Assembly: GCF_000227665.2 (NCBI RefSeq)
Contig: NZ_CP007030.1
Coordinates: 620,001-684,000, forward strand
Direction: 5' to 3'
DNA from: Thiomicrospira aerophila AL3
GTDB lineage: Bacteria > Pseudomonadota > Gammaproteobacteria > Thiomicrospirales > Thiomicrospiraceae
DNA: 64,000 nt
The notes under the pieces were generated by a model, which was not told the origin of the DNA, made no database searches, and saw only the letters and a list, made by a program, of their open reading frames with translations. The position numbers and the translations under genes were made by a program. This document shows, piece by piece, positions 8,747 to 18,816 of this stretch (its first letter is position 1; every line of letters begins with the position of its first letter).

Positions 8747-11549
8747 CCTTCCTGAAACCGACTTCCCGATGCGTGGCGGGTTGCCACAGCGCGAGCCTAA
8801 GCAGGTGCAGGCCTGGTTGGATGACGATCTGTATCAAACCGTGCGTCAGGCGATGGCGGGGCGGCCAAAATTTATTCTGCACGATGGGCCACCCTATGCC
8901 AATGGTGATATTCATATCGGTCACGCGGTCAATAAAGTGTTGAAAGACATGATTGTTAAATCTAAAGGTTTGAGTGGCTTTGATGCGCCGTTTGTGCCGG
9001 GCTGGGATTGTCATGGTTTGCCGATTGAATTGAATGTTGAGAAAAAACACGGCAAGGTCGGCGTCAAGCTTAATGAGCGTGAATTCCGCCAGGCCTGCCG
9101 CGATTATGCGCAAAGCCAGGTTGAAGGTCAGATGAAGGATTTTCAACGCTTAGGGATTATGGCGGATTGGAACAATCCTTATTTAACCAAGGCGTTTGAT
9201 TTTGAAGCCAATGAAGTGCGTGCGCTGGCTAAAATCATTGAAAAAGGTCATCTGGTCAAAGGCACCAAGCCGGTTTATTGGTCGATTGGTGGCCGTTCGG
9301 CACTCGCGGAAGCGGAAGTGGAATACGATGAAAAACGCTCCAATGCAATTGATGTCCGCTTTAAGGTGATGGACGAAGCCGCGTTTTTTGAGCGCTGTCA
9401 CCATATTGAGGACCATACAGGCGAAGGCCCGATTTCGGTGGTGATTTGGACGACCACGCCCTGGACACTGCCTGCTAACCAGGCGGTGGCGATTCACCCT
9501 GAACTTGAATATGCGTTGGTACAGGTCGAAACCGAGCAGGGCAAAGAGCGCCTGTTTATGGCGGAAGCCTTGATTAAAGATGTGATGGCGAAATGCGATA
9601 TCGAGCATTATCGTGTGGTGGCCTATGGTCGCGGCGATCAGTTTGATTTAATCCGTTTGCAGCATCCGTTTTATGAGCGCATTGTGCCGATGATTTTGGG
9701 TGAGCATGTCACCACCGATGCCGGTACCGGCTGTGTGCATACCGCGCCGGGTCATGGTCAAGACGACTTTATTGTTGGCTTAAAATACGATTTAGAGGTG
9801 GATTGCCCGGTCGATGGTTCGGGCAATTTCGTCGCCGGCACCCCCTTGTTTGAAGGCTTGAATGTACTTAAAGCCGATGAGGCGGTGTTGGACGTTTTGC
9901 GTGAGCGCGGTGCGTTATTGCATCATGAAGCGATTCGTCATAGCTATCCGCATTGCTGGCGTACCAAAACGCCATTGATTTTCCGCGCCACGCCGCAATG
10001 GTTTATTAGCATGGATCAACAAGGTCTGCGTGCCAGTGCGATGGAGGCGATTAAAACCGTGGAATGGGTGCCGGATTGGGGTCAAAACCGGATTGAAGGC
10101 ATGATTGACGGCCGTCCGGATTGGTGTATTTCGCGCCAGCGTTTATGGGGTGTGCCGATTTGTATTTTTGTACATAAAGTCAGCGGCGAAATGCACCCAC
10201 GCACCACCGAACTGATGGAGTTGGTCGCGCAACGGATCGAACAGCAGTCGATTGATGCCTGGTATGACTTGGATGCCCGCGAGTTGCTGGGTGATGAAGC
10301 CAACGACTATGAAAAAGTACAGGATATTTTGGATGTCTGGTTTGATTCTGGCGTGACCCATTATGCGGTTTGTCAGCAGCGTGATGAACTCCATGCGCCA
10401 GCGGATTTGTATTTAGAAGGGTCGGATCAGCATCGTGGTTGGTTCCAGTCGTCACTCTTGACCGGCATGGCGATGAACAATGCCGCACCTTACAAACAAG
10501 TGCTAACCCACGGCTTTACGGTGGATAAAGACGGCAAAAAAATGTCCAAGTCGAAAGGTAATGTGGTCGCGCCGCAAAAAATCGCCGACACCTTGGGCGC
10601 AGATATTTTACGTCTGTGGATTTCGGCCGCCGATTACCGTTATGAAATGACGGTGTCGGACGAAATTATCAGCCGCACCGCTGATGCCTATCGCCGTATT
10701 CGCAATACTGCACGTTTCTTATTGGCGAACTTGAACGGCTTTAATCCGGCTACCGATTTGGTGGCCTATGAGGATTTATTGCCACTCGATAAATGGGCGG
10801 TCGGGCATGCGCATCAATTGCAGCAGCAGATTGTTGAATCTTATGAACAGTATCATTTCCATCAGATTTATCAGGCGGTGTCACATTTCTGCTCGATAGA
10901 AATGGGGGCGTTTTATTTAGACGTGATTAAAGACCGTCAGTACACCTGCAAAACCGACGGCTTAGCACGGCGTTCGGCACAAACCGCCTTGTATCATATT
11001 ATCGAAGCCATGACGCGCTGGATTGCGCCGATCTTAAGTTTTACCGCCGAAGAACTTTGGCAGTATATTCCGGGTGAGCGTGAAAAAACCGTGTTTGTGG
11101 CGACCTGGTACGAAGGTTTAACCGCGTTAGATGAAAGCGCTGAGATGAACTCGGCTTATTGGGCGCAGATGATTGAGGTGCGTTCTGCGGTCTCTAAGCG
11201 CCTGGAAGAGTTGCGTAATGCTGGAGAAATTAAAGCCAGCCTCACCGCACAGGTTAAACTCTATGCTGATGGCGAGCTGTATAACGCATTAGCCAAGTTG
11301 CAAGACGAATTGCGTTTTGTATTGATTACCTCCTACGCGCAAGTCTTGCCACTGGCAGAGAAATCCGCCACCGCCGTCGAATCCGAATTAGACGGCTTAT
11401 GGCTTGATGCACAAGCGGTACAGGCCGAAAAATGCCCGCGCTGCTGGCATCATCGTGAAGATATCGGTGCCGATGCCGATCATCCTGACTTGTGCCAGCG
11501 TTGCGTTGATAACGTCGTTGGGGATGGCGAAGTGCGCCATTTTGCTTGA
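8721..11549 (+). CDS. ileS: Isoleucyl-tRNA synthetase
   Basis: Class I aminoacyl-tRNA synthetase charging tRNA-Ile, with an editing domain for valine. The 942 residues are full length. HIGH is at 65-68 in [16 protein letters not shown] at 607-611, and the editing-domain block [15 protein letters not shown] is present. A C-terminal zinc module has Cys905, Cys908, Cys925 and Cys928 (CPRC...CQRC). These features fit the bacterial (mupirocin-sensitive type) IleS. It overlaps ribF and is followed by lspA after a 200-base gap that contains a long hairpin. Confidence 0.97.
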   Translation: MTDYKATLNLPETDFPMRGGLPQREPKQVQAWLDDDLYQTVRQAMAGRPKFILHDGPPYANGDIHIGHAVNKVLKDMIVKSKGLSGFDAPFVPGWDCHGLPIELNVEKKHGKVGVKLNEREFRQACRDYAQSQVEGQMKDFQRLGIMADWNNPYLTKAFDFEANEVRALAKIIEKGHLVKGTKPVYWSIGGRSALAEAEVEYDEKRSNAIDVRFKVMDEAAFFERCHHIEDHTGEGPISVVIWTTTPWTLPANQAVAIHPELEYALVQVETEQGKERLFMAEALIKDVMAKCDIEHYRVVAYGRGDQFDLIRLQHPFYERIVPMILGEHVTTDAGTGCVHTAPGHGQDDFIVGLKYDLEVDCPVDGSGNFVAGTPLFEGLNVLKADEAVLDVLRERGALLHHEAIRHSYPHCWRTKTPLIFRATPQWFISMDQQGLRASAMEAIKTVEWVPDWGQNRIEGMIDGRPDWCISRQRLWGVPICIFVHKVSGEMHPRTTELMELVAQRIEQQSIDAWYDLDARELLGDEANDYEKVQDILDVWFDSGVTHYAVCQQRDELHAPADLYLEGSDQHRGWFQSSLLTGMAMNNAAPYKQVLTHGFTVDKDGKKMSKSKGNVVAPQKIADTLGADILRLWISAADYRYEMTVSDEIISRTADAYRRIRNTARFLLANLNGFNPATDLVAYEDLLPLDKWAVGHAHQLQQQIVESYEQYHFHQIYQAVSHFCSIEMGAFYLDVIKDRQYTCKTDGLARRSAQTALYHIIEAMTRWIAPILSFTAEELWQYIPGEREKTVFVATWYEGLTALDESAEMNSAYWAQMIEVRSAVSKRLEELRNAGEIKASLTAQVKLYADGELYNALAKLQDELRFVLITSYAQVLPLAEKSATAVESELDGLWLDAQAVQAEKCPRCWHHREDIGADADHPDLCQRCVDNVVGDGEVRHFA

Positions 11550-11575
11550 TATTGGCTTTAACCGATCAACTCTGC

Positions 11576-11651
11576 GCGGCTGGGTTATGCCCTTGCTCCT
11601 TCGGCTTTTTTCTTCGAAAAAAGAGGCGTCGCAAGAGCACAACCTAGCCGC
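11576..11651 (+). repeat. Long imperfect hairpin between ileS and lspA
   Basis: The outer arms at 11576-11596 and 11631-11651 pair over 21 positions with three imperfections, one of them a G-U wobble. An inner stem CTTTTTT (11605-11611) pairs with AAAAAAG (11617-11623). I found no second copy in the window. It could be an attenuator or processing site in the ileS-lspA transcript, or a dispersed palindromic element. Confidence 0.55.
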
Positions 11652-11749
11652 TTACAAGTTAGAGCAAGTCGAAAGCGCAAGATGCAAATCTTTAGTACAA
11701 CTTTATAGTCCAAGACAAAACAGCAAGACTTATCACGCAAGGTAATGAT

Positions 11750-12289
11750 ATGCCAAATCTAAAATCTATCGTTTCGCAAACCGGGTTGCGCTATCTGTGG
11801 TTAGCAGGCCTGGTATTGGTGCTGGATCAAATCACCAAGTATCTGGCGGTCAGCTATTTGACCTTTGGTGAGCCCTTGGCTGTGATGCCGCATTTTAATC
11901 TGACGCTAGTCTATAACTATGGCGCGGCCTTTAGTTTTTTAGCCGATATGGGCGGCTGGCAGCGTTGGTTTTTTGTGACCTTGGCAGTCGGTATTAGCAT
12001 CGGCTTGCTGTTTTGGTTAAGTAAGCTAAAAGCTAAACCGACTTTTGAAGTATTAGGTTTGCAGTTAATTTTGGCCGGTGCAATCGGCAATTTGATTGAT
12101 CGGTTGCTGTTTGGCAAGGTCACCGATTTTCTTGATTTCTATTATGGCAGTTGGCACTATGCTACCTTTAATATCGCTGACGTGGGCATTACGGTCGGTG
12201 CGGCGATGTTGATTATCTATGAGTTCTTTTTGCGTCCCAAAGACACACCAAAATCTACCGATACAACCCAGCAACCTAATTCAAATTGA
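11750..12289 (+). CDS. lspA: Lipoprotein signal peptidase II
   Basis: Inner-membrane aspartyl protease that removes signal peptides from prolipoproteins after diacylglyceryl transfer. The 179 residues have four hydrophobic segments. Conserved blocks are NYGAAFSF at 56-63, GNLIDRLLFGKVTDFLDFY with catalytic Asp126, and FNIADVGITVGA with catalytic Asp144. It follows ileS, the usual place for lspA. The last codons and the stop lie in a perfect palindrome shared with the convergent diguanylate cyclase gene. Its substrates would include the TPR lipoprotein, the secretin and the fusion protein annotated in this window. Confidence 0.96.
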   Translation: MPNLKSIVSQTGLRYLWLAGLVLVLDQITKYLAVSYLTFGEPLAVMPHFNLTLVYNYGAAFSFLADMGGWQRWFFVTLAVGISIGLLFWLSKLKAKPTFEVLGLQLILAGAIGNLIDRLLFGKVTDFLDFYYGSWHYATFNIADVGITVGAAMLIIYEFFLRPKDTPKSTDTTQQPNSN

Positions 12290-12297
12290 ATTAGGTT
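12273..12297. terminator. Palindrome holding both stop codons of convergent genes
   Basis: AACCTAATTCAA and TTGAATTAGGTT form a 12-base inverted repeat around a single central base. The lspA stop (12287-12289) and the minus-strand diguanylate cyclase stop (12293-12291) both lie inside it. With the outer CCCA/TGGG-like bases it may act as a bidirectional end of transcription, although no T-run follows on either strand. Confidence 0.5.
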
Positions 12298-13241
12298 GGG
12301 TTATGGATGCACTGAATGGCATCTGCTAAAACGGCTTCCAAATCTAATTCAGCCGTTGGCTTAAATTCTAGCGCACCTATACAAAAGTCAATATTGATAG
12401 CTTGGGGTAAGTCTAATGGCCTGAGTTGCGCAATGGCGGTTTTCAAGCGATCACGAACTTTGTAAAGGTCGTCACTGTGTTTATCAATACTTAATATGAC
12501 AAATTCATCGCCGCCAAAACGTGCAACTAAATCGGTTTTTCGTGTCGATTGGGTGAGTGCGTCAGCAAAAATTCGCAGTACTCGGTCACCAAATGCATGA
12601 CCAAACTCATTATTAATATCCTTGAATCTATTAAGATCAATAATGGCTAAAGAAGCGTGTAATTCAGAACGCATGGCGAGATCGAGGTGCTTGCGAGCCT
12701 GACCATAAAAACCGCGTCTATTAAGCAGGCCTGTTAAATCGTCGGTTGTTGTGTCGGCTATATATTTGATTTGGTTTTCGGCAATCATGGCGAGGTCTTG
12801 CAGATTGCGCAATTCATTGTGCTCAAACTTTTTGGGTTTTGAATCAAGAATACAAAGGGTGCCAATAATAAAACCAGATGGTGATTTTATTGGCTGCCCA
12901 GCATAAAACCGAATAAAAGGCGCATCCTTTACCAAAGGGAGCTCGCTAAACCGCTTATCTTGAAAACAATCTTCTATAACAAGTGGTTGTTCATGGAAAA
13001 TCGCCTCATTACAAAAAGAATCCTGTCTTGGAATCTCTGCAATGTTGGTACCAAAAGCAGAGATAAATAGTTGTTTATCTCTGGTCATAATCGTGATTAA
13101 TGCAATCTCTGTATTAAACAGACGGGCAGTAAGTTCGGTAATGCGATCTAAGCCTGGATCTTGAGTCGGCTGGGTCAAGCATAGATCTTTGACGGCTTGC
13201 AGCCTTTGAGGCTCGATGTTGGGGAGTTTGATTTGGTCCAT
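12291..13241 (-). CDS. GAF-GGDEF diguanylate cyclase
   Basis: A soluble 316-residue protein predicted to make cyclic di-GMP from GTP. A GAF-type sensor domain covers about residues 25-155. A GGDEF domain follows from DDLTGLLNRRGF (168-178), with an intact GGDEF active site at 243-247 in RFGGDEFVIL. An inhibitory I-site RKTD (234-237) lies five residues upstream, so product inhibition is expected. No membrane segment is seen. It begins 12 bases after the RND pump gene and probably shares its transcript. The ligand of the GAF domain is unknown. Confidence 0.88.
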   Translation of the reverse strand: MDQIKLPNIEPQRLQAVKDLCLTQPTQDPGLDRITELTARLFNTEIALITIMTRDKQLFISAFGTNIAEIPRQDSFCNEAIFHEQPLVIEDCFQDKRFSELPLVKDAPFIRFYAGQPIKSPSGFIIGTLCILDSKPKKFEHNELRNLQDLAMIAENQIKYIADTTTDDLTGLLNRRGFYGQARKHLDLAMRSELHASLAIIDLNRFKDINNEFGHAFGDRVLRIFADALTQSTRKTDLVARFGGDEFVILSIDKHSDDLYKVRDRLKTAIAQLRPLDLPQAINIDFCIGALEFKPTAELDLEAVLADAIQCIHNPT

Positions 13242-13253
13242 ACAAGGATTTCT

Positions 13254-16200
13254 TTATGTTGATTTAGCTATTTTGAACCAGGCACTATACAAGGCCGGCA
13301 AAAATAACAGTGTTAAGAGCGTGCCTACCGTGATGCCACCTATGAGAACATAGGCTAATGGTCCCCAAAAAGTGGACGTGGTAAGCGGTATAAACGCCAG
13401 CACGGCTGCAAGTGCAGTCAGTACGACTGGACGAGCTCGTCGCACCGTCGCATCGACGACGGCATCATAATCATTGAGTCCATGACGTTTATTATCATTA
13501 ATTTGCCCCACTAGGATTAAGGTGTTTCGCATTAGGATACCGGCAAGACCTATTAAGCCAAGGGTGGCGACAAACCCGAAAGGTTGCGAAAACAGTAGCA
13601 ATGCCGCCACTGCCCCAATCAAGCCTAGCGGTGCAGTAAGCAAGACCATCAAGGTGCCACTAAATGAGCGCATCATCAGCATAATCAAGGTAATCATTAA
13701 AATCACCATCACCGGCATCAAGGCGCGGATTGAACCTTGCGCTTTGGCCGATTCTTCAATTGTGCCGCCGATTTCAATCCGATAGCCTGGTGGTAAGGTC
13801 TGATTAAGCGTTTCAAGTTTTGGCCAGATTTCAAAGGTCACATCGGGTGGCTGCGCACCGGATTTAATTTCACTGTTGACCGACAAATAAGGAGTGCGAT
13901 TACGGCGTTTTAATACCGGGTCTTCATAGGCGATGACCAGTTCGGCGAGTTGCGACAATGGCAGGCTTTGCCCGGTAGGTGTAGTGACTAATAAGCTGAC
14001 GAGTTGTTCGAGGTTGATCATCTCGCGTTTATCGGCGCGTGCAACCAGCGCAACACTTCGGGTATCGATACGTAGTTCGGTAAGGCTTTGTCCTTGTAGC
14101 GCAAATTGCAGTTGCTGGTGCAAGGTTTGACGCGTAAAACCAAGTTGTGCCAAGCGTTGTAGGTCAAATTCAAGCTGCACCACTGGCGCACGTTGACCAT
14201 AATCCAAGTGAGGTTCAAGCGTGGCAGGGTGATCCGCAACAATATCGCGCACCTGATTAGCGATATCGCGCAAGATTAATGGGTCATCGCCCATCACGCG
14301 AAATGTAATGGGCCAGGCTACGGGTGGACCATAGAGCAGGGGATGAACACGCACGCGGGCATCAGGGAAGGCGCCGTCATTAATTATGCTCTGCAAACGC
14401 GCTTGCAGTTGGTCGCGCTCATAGCGGTCACCGGTGATGGCAATAATTTTGGCAAAAGCCGGATTGGGTAGTTCGGGATTAAGTGCCATAAAAAAGCGCG
14501 GTGCGCCTGCGCCAATGTAGCTTGCCAGCGATTGCACTTCAGGTTGTTCATTTAAAATGGCTTCCATCCGTTGGGCAACCGCATCGGTGGTGGCAAATGC
14601 AGAGCCTTCGGGAAGATACAAGTCGATCATCAGTTCAGGTCGGTCAGAGCTGGGAAAAAACTGTTTCTCAACTTTTTTGGCCATGCCGATGATGGCCAGC
14701 ACCAATAGTACAAAGGTAAATATTATGATGCTTTTACGATAGTTTACACAGCCTTGTACAATCCGGCGCAGTAGTTGATAACCTTTGGTTTGGTAGGCTT
14801 GATCTGCGGCAACCTTGTCGGTATCGAGGTGCGTCGGTGCGCCAGGATGGTTTTTTAATAATTTAACTCCAAGGTAGGGGGTGAAAATAACCGCAACAAT
14901 CCAAGAGGCCACGAGGGAAATCGCGAGTACCCAAAAAATATTGCCGGCATATTCACCTACATTGGAAGCGGCAAACCCAATCGGGACAAACCCTGCGGCG
15001 GTAATGAGGGTGCCGACTAACATCGGCATGGCGGTCACCGACCAGGCATAGGAAGCGGCCTTAACCTTATCCAAGCCTTCTTCAATTTTAACTAACATCA
15101 TTTCAATCGCGATAATCGCATCATCGACAAGTAATCCCAGTGCCAGGATTAACGCACCAAGCGTAATGCGATCCAAGTTTTTGCCGGTCAACATCATAAT
15201 AAAGAATGTAATCGCTAAAGTCAGCGGCACCGCGAGCGCGACCACCAGGCCTGCTCGTAGGCCGAGGGCTAAAAAGCTGACTAGCATCACGACACCCAAT
15301 GCCATTAAAAACTTGAGCTGAAACTCATCTACAGCCATGCGGATGGCGTTGGCTTGATTGGTTATTTGCTCGAAAATAATGTCCGCAGGCAGTTGTGCTT
15401 GCAGGCTTGCTTCAATTGCGTGCAGGTTTTTGCCAAGAGTTAAACCATTAAAACCGGGTTGCATCACCACGCCAAGCATTAAGGCTTCTTGGCCTTGATC
15501 ACGAATGATATAGCCGGGTGGATCTTGAAAGGCACGCGTCACTTCAGCAATCTCACCCAGGGCAATGACTTGATTGCCAAGTTGAATAGGCAGTTGGCGC
15601 AACTGGTCTAAATCACCCATGTCTTGGTTAAGACGCAAATAGGTTCGACCGGCAGCGGTTTCAATAAAGCCGGCGGGCAGTAATTGATTTTGGGCCGCGA
15701 GGGCATCAAAAACGCTTTGCGGTGCGAGATTAAGTTGCGCTAATCGATCCAGGTTTAAATCAACCTGCACTTGTTGTGGTCGTTCGCCCAATAGATTGAC
15801 TTTTTGGACACCGGGTACGCGTAATAATTGATCACGTAGTTGTTCGGCCGGTTGAATCAGTTCATATTGCGGGCGATTCGCTGAGGTGAGTGCATAGAGA
15901 CTAAAATAAACATCGGCAAAGTCATCGTTGACCACGGGTCCAATAACACCGCGTGGCAATCGAGGAGCTTCATCGAGCATACGTTTGCGCACTTCATAAA
16001 ACACATTTTGTACTTCAGCGGCCGGGGTTTCATCGAGGAATTGAATTTGCATGACCACCAGGCCTGGTCGTGCCGTGGTTTCAACGCGATCAAAAAAAGG
16101 CACTTCTTGAATGCGCTTTTCTAACCGGTCGGCCACTTGTTGTTGCATCTCTAATGCCGATGCGCCCGGCCATTGTGCTGATACGGTCATCACTTTAATC

Positions 16201-16334
16201 GTAAAGCTTGGATCTTCTGCGCGACCTAAACTTACAAAGGCATATAAGCCTGCTAGTGAAACGAGGATAATAAAATAGAGCGTGATGGCGCGTTCACGCA
16301 CCGCCCATGCCGATAGATTAAAGCGTTCAAACAT
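13254..16334 (-). CDS. RND efflux transporter, inner-membrane pump
   Basis: Proton-driven pump of the AcrB/HAE1 family, 1026 residues. It has the usual two halves of one plus five membrane segments around large periplasmic loops. The N-terminus reads SAWAVRERAITLYFIILVSL. The proton-relay region GLLVDDAIIAIEMM carries the paired Asp residues of membrane segment 4. Hydrophobic, drug-type substrates are more likely than metal ions because CzcA-type motifs are not obvious, but the substrate cannot be told from sequence. It lies 14 bases after its fusion protein. No TolC-type outer-membrane channel gene is in the cluster, so one must be borrowed from elsewhere. Confidence 0.92.
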   Translation of the reverse strand: MFERFNLSAWAVRERAITLYFIILVSLAGLYAFVSLGRAEDPSFTIKVMTVSAQWPGASALEMQQQVADRLEKRIQEVPFFDRVETTARPGLVVMQIQFLDETPAAEVQNVFYEVRKRMLDEAPRLPRGVIGPVVNDDFADVYFSLYALTSANRPQYELIQPAEQLRDQLLRVPGVQKVNLLGERPQQVQVDLNLDRLAQLNLAPQSVFDALAAQNQLLPAGFIETAAGRTYLRLNQDMGDLDQLRQLPIQLGNQVIALGEIAEVTRAFQDPPGYIIRDQGQEALMLGVVMQPGFNGLTLGKNLHAIEASLQAQLPADIIFEQITNQANAIRMAVDEFQLKFLMALGVVMLVSFLALGLRAGLVVALAVPLTLAITFFIMMLTGKNLDRITLGALILALGLLVDDAIIAIEMMLVKIEEGLDKVKAASYAWSVTAMPMLVGTLITAAGFVPIGFAASNVGEYAGNIFWVLAISLVASWIVAVIFTPYLGVKLLKNHPGAPTHLDTDKVAADQAYQTKGYQLLRRIVQGCVNYRKSIIIFTFVLLVLAIIGMAKKVEKQFFPSSDRPELMIDLYLPEGSAFATTDAVAQRMEAILNEQPEVQSLASYIGAGAPRFFMALNPELPNPAFAKIIAITGDRYERDQLQARLQSIINDGAFPDARVRVHPLLYGPPVAWPITFRVMGDDPLILRDIANQVRDIVADHPATLEPHLDYGQRAPVVQLEFDLQRLAQLGFTRQTLHQQLQFALQGQSLTELRIDTRSVALVARADKREMINLEQLVSLLVTTPTGQSLPLSQLAELVIAYEDPVLKRRNRTPYLSVNSEIKSGAQPPDVTFEIWPKLETLNQTLPPGYRIEIGGTIEESAKAQGSIRALMPVMVILMITLIMLMMRSFSGTLMVLLTAPLGLIGAVAALLLFSQPFGFVATLGLIGLAGILMRNTLILVGQINDNKRHGLNDYDAVVDATVRRARPVVLTALAAVLAFIPLTTSTFWGPLAYVLIGGITVGTLLTLLFLPALYSAWFKIAKST

Positions 16335-16348
16335 ACGCGAATTTCCTT

Positions 16349-17440
16349 TTAATCATTGAGGATGCGAACAGCTTGATCAGGTTGCAGGCGATGCACGCCA
16401 TGTCGAACAATTTTGCTGTCCTCGGCTAAGGTGGGTTGGATAAGTGCCACCCCGTTATGCAGCCGAACTAGCGAAACGTCAGTTAGTTGCGCTTTATTAT
16501 CAATGACTTGCCAGACATGAGGGCCTTGACCAAGATCAATCAGGGCGCTGCCAGGTATTTGTTGTAAGCGATTGGGTAAGGGTTGCTCAAAGGTTACCGA
16601 ATAGCGTTCACCTAATGGGAGCTTCGCTAGGGCTTGCTTCGCGTTGGTATCATCAGCAATAGGTTGATAGCGAACTGCAAATAGACCGGTTACAGGATCG
16701 GCCAGGGGTTCTTGCTCAAATAAGCGCAATTCAATTGCACCTGTTGGGGTGATGAGCTTAGCCTGCTTTGGCAGCGCGGCCATGCGATGCGCGGGCAGAT
16801 GCGTGAGGACAATGAGCGCATCGGTTTGGATAAGTTCAAGTAAAATTTGACCGGGTTGGACTTGTTGGCCGGGTTCAATCATAACTTGGTTAATGCGGCC
16901 TGAAATCGGTGCCTTGAGCTGGGTGTAGTTAATTTGGCGCTCAGCGAGGGCACGCTCTTGGTTGAGGCGTGCAAGTTGTGCCGCTAGGCTTTCGATGCGG
17001 GTTTCGATTTGATCGACATCTTGCTGTGATACCAGTTCACGTTTAAGCATCGCCTTTAAGCGATCACGATCACTAAAAGCTAAACGCTGATCGGCTGCAA
17101 GTTGTTTGATGCTAGCATCAAGACTATTGCGCTTGAGGACAAAATCCTCGGCATCCAAGCGTATCAGTGTGGTGCCTTGATTCACCTGATCACCTCGTGT
17201 TACAGGCCGTTCATTTACCCGGCCACCGACTTCCATGCTCAGTAAAATTTGTTGCGCGGGCAGCAGTTGCCCGAGTGCTTGCCATTGCTCATGTTCAACG
17301 AACATCACATCGCTGACCTCAACAGGGAGGCTGGTGTGCTGCTGTGATGATGAGGTGTCCGTGACTTGTTCGTCAGCTGAACAACCCGCTAAGGTAAACA
17401 TCAGTAGCATCACGCCCGCAGTTAAGGTTTTAGTTGCCAT
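16349..17440 (-). CDS. RND efflux periplasmic adaptor (membrane fusion protein)
   Basis: HlyD/AcrA-family adaptor joining the RND pump to an outer-membrane channel. From the ATG at 17440 it has 363 residues. A lipoprotein signal MATKTLTAGVMLLMFTLAGC gives a lipid-anchored Cys. A coiled-coil hairpin of alternating charged heptads lies around residues 95-155, flanked by the biotinyl-lipoyl halves (GGRVNERPVTRGDQV and APISGRINQVMIEPGQQV). GAGGT precedes this ATG at the right distance, so the longer start seven codons upstream at 17461 is unlikely. It sits between the mltB-like gene (24-base gap) and the pump. Confidence 0.9.
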   Translation of the reverse strand: MATKTLTAGVMLLMFTLAGCSADEQVTDTSSSQQHTSLPVEVSDVMFVEHEQWQALGQLLPAQQILLSMEVGGRVNERPVTRGDQVNQGTTLIRLDAEDFVLKRNSLDASIKQLAADQRLAFSDRDRLKAMLKRELVSQQDVDQIETRIESLAAQLARLNQERALAERQINYTQLKAPISGRINQVMIEPGQQVQPGQILLELIQTDALIVLTHLPAHRMAALPKQAKLITPTGAIELRLFEQEPLADPVTGLFAVRYQPIADDTNAKQALAKLPLGERYSVTFEQPLPNRLQQIPGSALIDLGQGPHVWQVIDNKAQLTDVSLVRLHNGVALIQPTLAEDSKIVRHGVHRLQPDQAVRILND

Positions 17441-17464
17441 ACTTACCTCTCTAACTATCATAAT

Positions 17465-18697
17465 TTAGCCTGGTGAAGGGGTTTGTTGTAAAACCTGCAG
17501 CATGCGCGGACTTGGAAACCCGTCTGCCGGTAGTCCTTTTTGGACTTGAAATTCGCGTAAACCCTGCCGGGTGCGCTGTCCAGCAATGCCATCGGCACGT
17601 CCGACATCAAAGCCGAGTCGGTTTAAGTGATTTTGTAAGGCAATGACGTCTTCTCGGCTCATGGCGGCATCATCAGCAGGTACTCTGGCAACCAGGCCTG
17701 GTTGATGCCGAATTTGGTCAGCGATTATGCCGACTGCAAGGGCATAGTTGTTTGAGTTATTCCAGCGTTTGATGACATTAAAATTATGAAACACGAGGAA
17801 GGCAGGACCACGATAGTCGCCGGGTAGCAGCAGGGCAGCTGGCATATCTTCAGGTGAAGCATTCGTCAGTTTGGTACCTGTTGCACTGGTAATACCAAGC
17901 GACGCCCATTCAGCTATAGTGCGTTGCGTGCGACCGTCTGCAAGCGCATAGTTAAAACCTTTTGGTAGTCGAACCTCATAGCCCCAGTCTTGACCTGTGC
18001 GCCAACCTAGACGATTTAAAAAATGCCCAGCGGAATGAAACACATCGTCGAGACTATTAAAAAGATCTTTGCGACCACTGCCGTCACCATCCACCGTGTA
18101 GTGAATATAATTTGATGGCATAAACTGAGTATGTCCTAGGGCACCCGCCCAAGAGCCTTTCATTTGTTCTAGGGTTAAATGCCCTTCCTCAAGAATGCGT
18201 AAGGCATACAAAAGTTGTTCAGTAAAAAATGCACTGCGACGTGGGTCATAGGCTAGGGTGGCCAGGGCTTCAATAGTGGGGGTATTCCCGGTAAAGCTGC
18301 CAAAATTGGTTTCCATCGCCCAAAATGACAATAAATAGGCGTCGGGGATGCCATAGCGTGCAGTGACAGTGCCAAGCAGTTCGGCATGTTGTTGCCTGAG
18401 TAATCGCCCGCGCTCAATGCGAAGTGGGGTGACTGTCATATCAATGTACTGCCAGAAAGTACGGGTAAATTCCGGCTGGCGTCGGTCGAGTTCAAGAACA
18501 CGTTCATTGAGTTGAACATTCGCAAAAGCCATATCAAAGGTTGCTTCGCTAATGCCGGCACTGAGCGCTTGGGGTTTAAACTCTTGGACCCAGCGTTGGA
18601 ATTCGGCTTGATTTTGTGCCGTTTGCGCGCCAACCTGCCAAGGGAGTAATAAGCTAATTAAAACAAATCCGTACTGAATAAATCGCGTGTAAGCCAT
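17465..18697 (-). CDS. Lytic murein transglycosylase, MltB family, with peptidoglycan-binding domain
   Basis: Periplasmic enzyme that cleaves peptidoglycan between MurNAc and GlcNAc with formation of 1,6-anhydro ends. It has 410 residues, with a signal peptide ending near VGAQ (about residue 25). The catalytic Glu lies in FWAMETNFGSF and the family block SWAGALGHTQFMPSNY is present. A C-terminal PG_binding_1 domain (about 340-405) contains LNRLGFDVGRADGIAGQRTR. No lipobox is seen, so it is probably soluble. GGACAG precedes the ATG. It is the first gene of the minus-strand cluster with the efflux genes; a link to pump insertion through the cell wall is only speculation. Confidence 0.9.
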   Translation of the reverse strand: MAYTRFIQYGFVLISLLLPWQVGAQTAQNQAEFQRWVQEFKPQALSAGISEATFDMAFANVQLNERVLELDRRQPEFTRTFWQYIDMTVTPLRIERGRLLRQQHAELLGTVTARYGIPDAYLLSFWAMETNFGSFTGNTPTIEALATLAYDPRRSAFFTEQLLYALRILEEGHLTLEQMKGSWAGALGHTQFMPSNYIHYTVDGDGSGRKDLFNSLDDVFHSAGHFLNRLGWRTGQDWGYEVRLPKGFNYALADGRTQRTIAEWASLGITSATGTKLTNASPEDMPAALLLPGDYRGPAFLVFHNFNVIKRWNNSNNYALAVGIIADQIRHQPGLVARVPADDAAMSREDVIALQNHLNRLGFDVGRADGIAGQRTRQGLREFQVQKGLPADGFPSPRMLQVLQQTPSPG

Positions 18698-18816
18698 AGA
18701 CTGTCCAGTTTATTAACATATTTTGATTGGTAATGACGCTTATTCTAACGAAAGCCAAAGCCAAAAAAGGTAAAATTAACACAAGTTAGTCAATCATTGA
18801 AAGTTAAGAAGGGTAA

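Noticed and set aside
11397-11745. Two open frames on both strands across the end of ileS
   Set aside because: They overlap the ileS zinc domain and the hairpin; the translations show no family signal.
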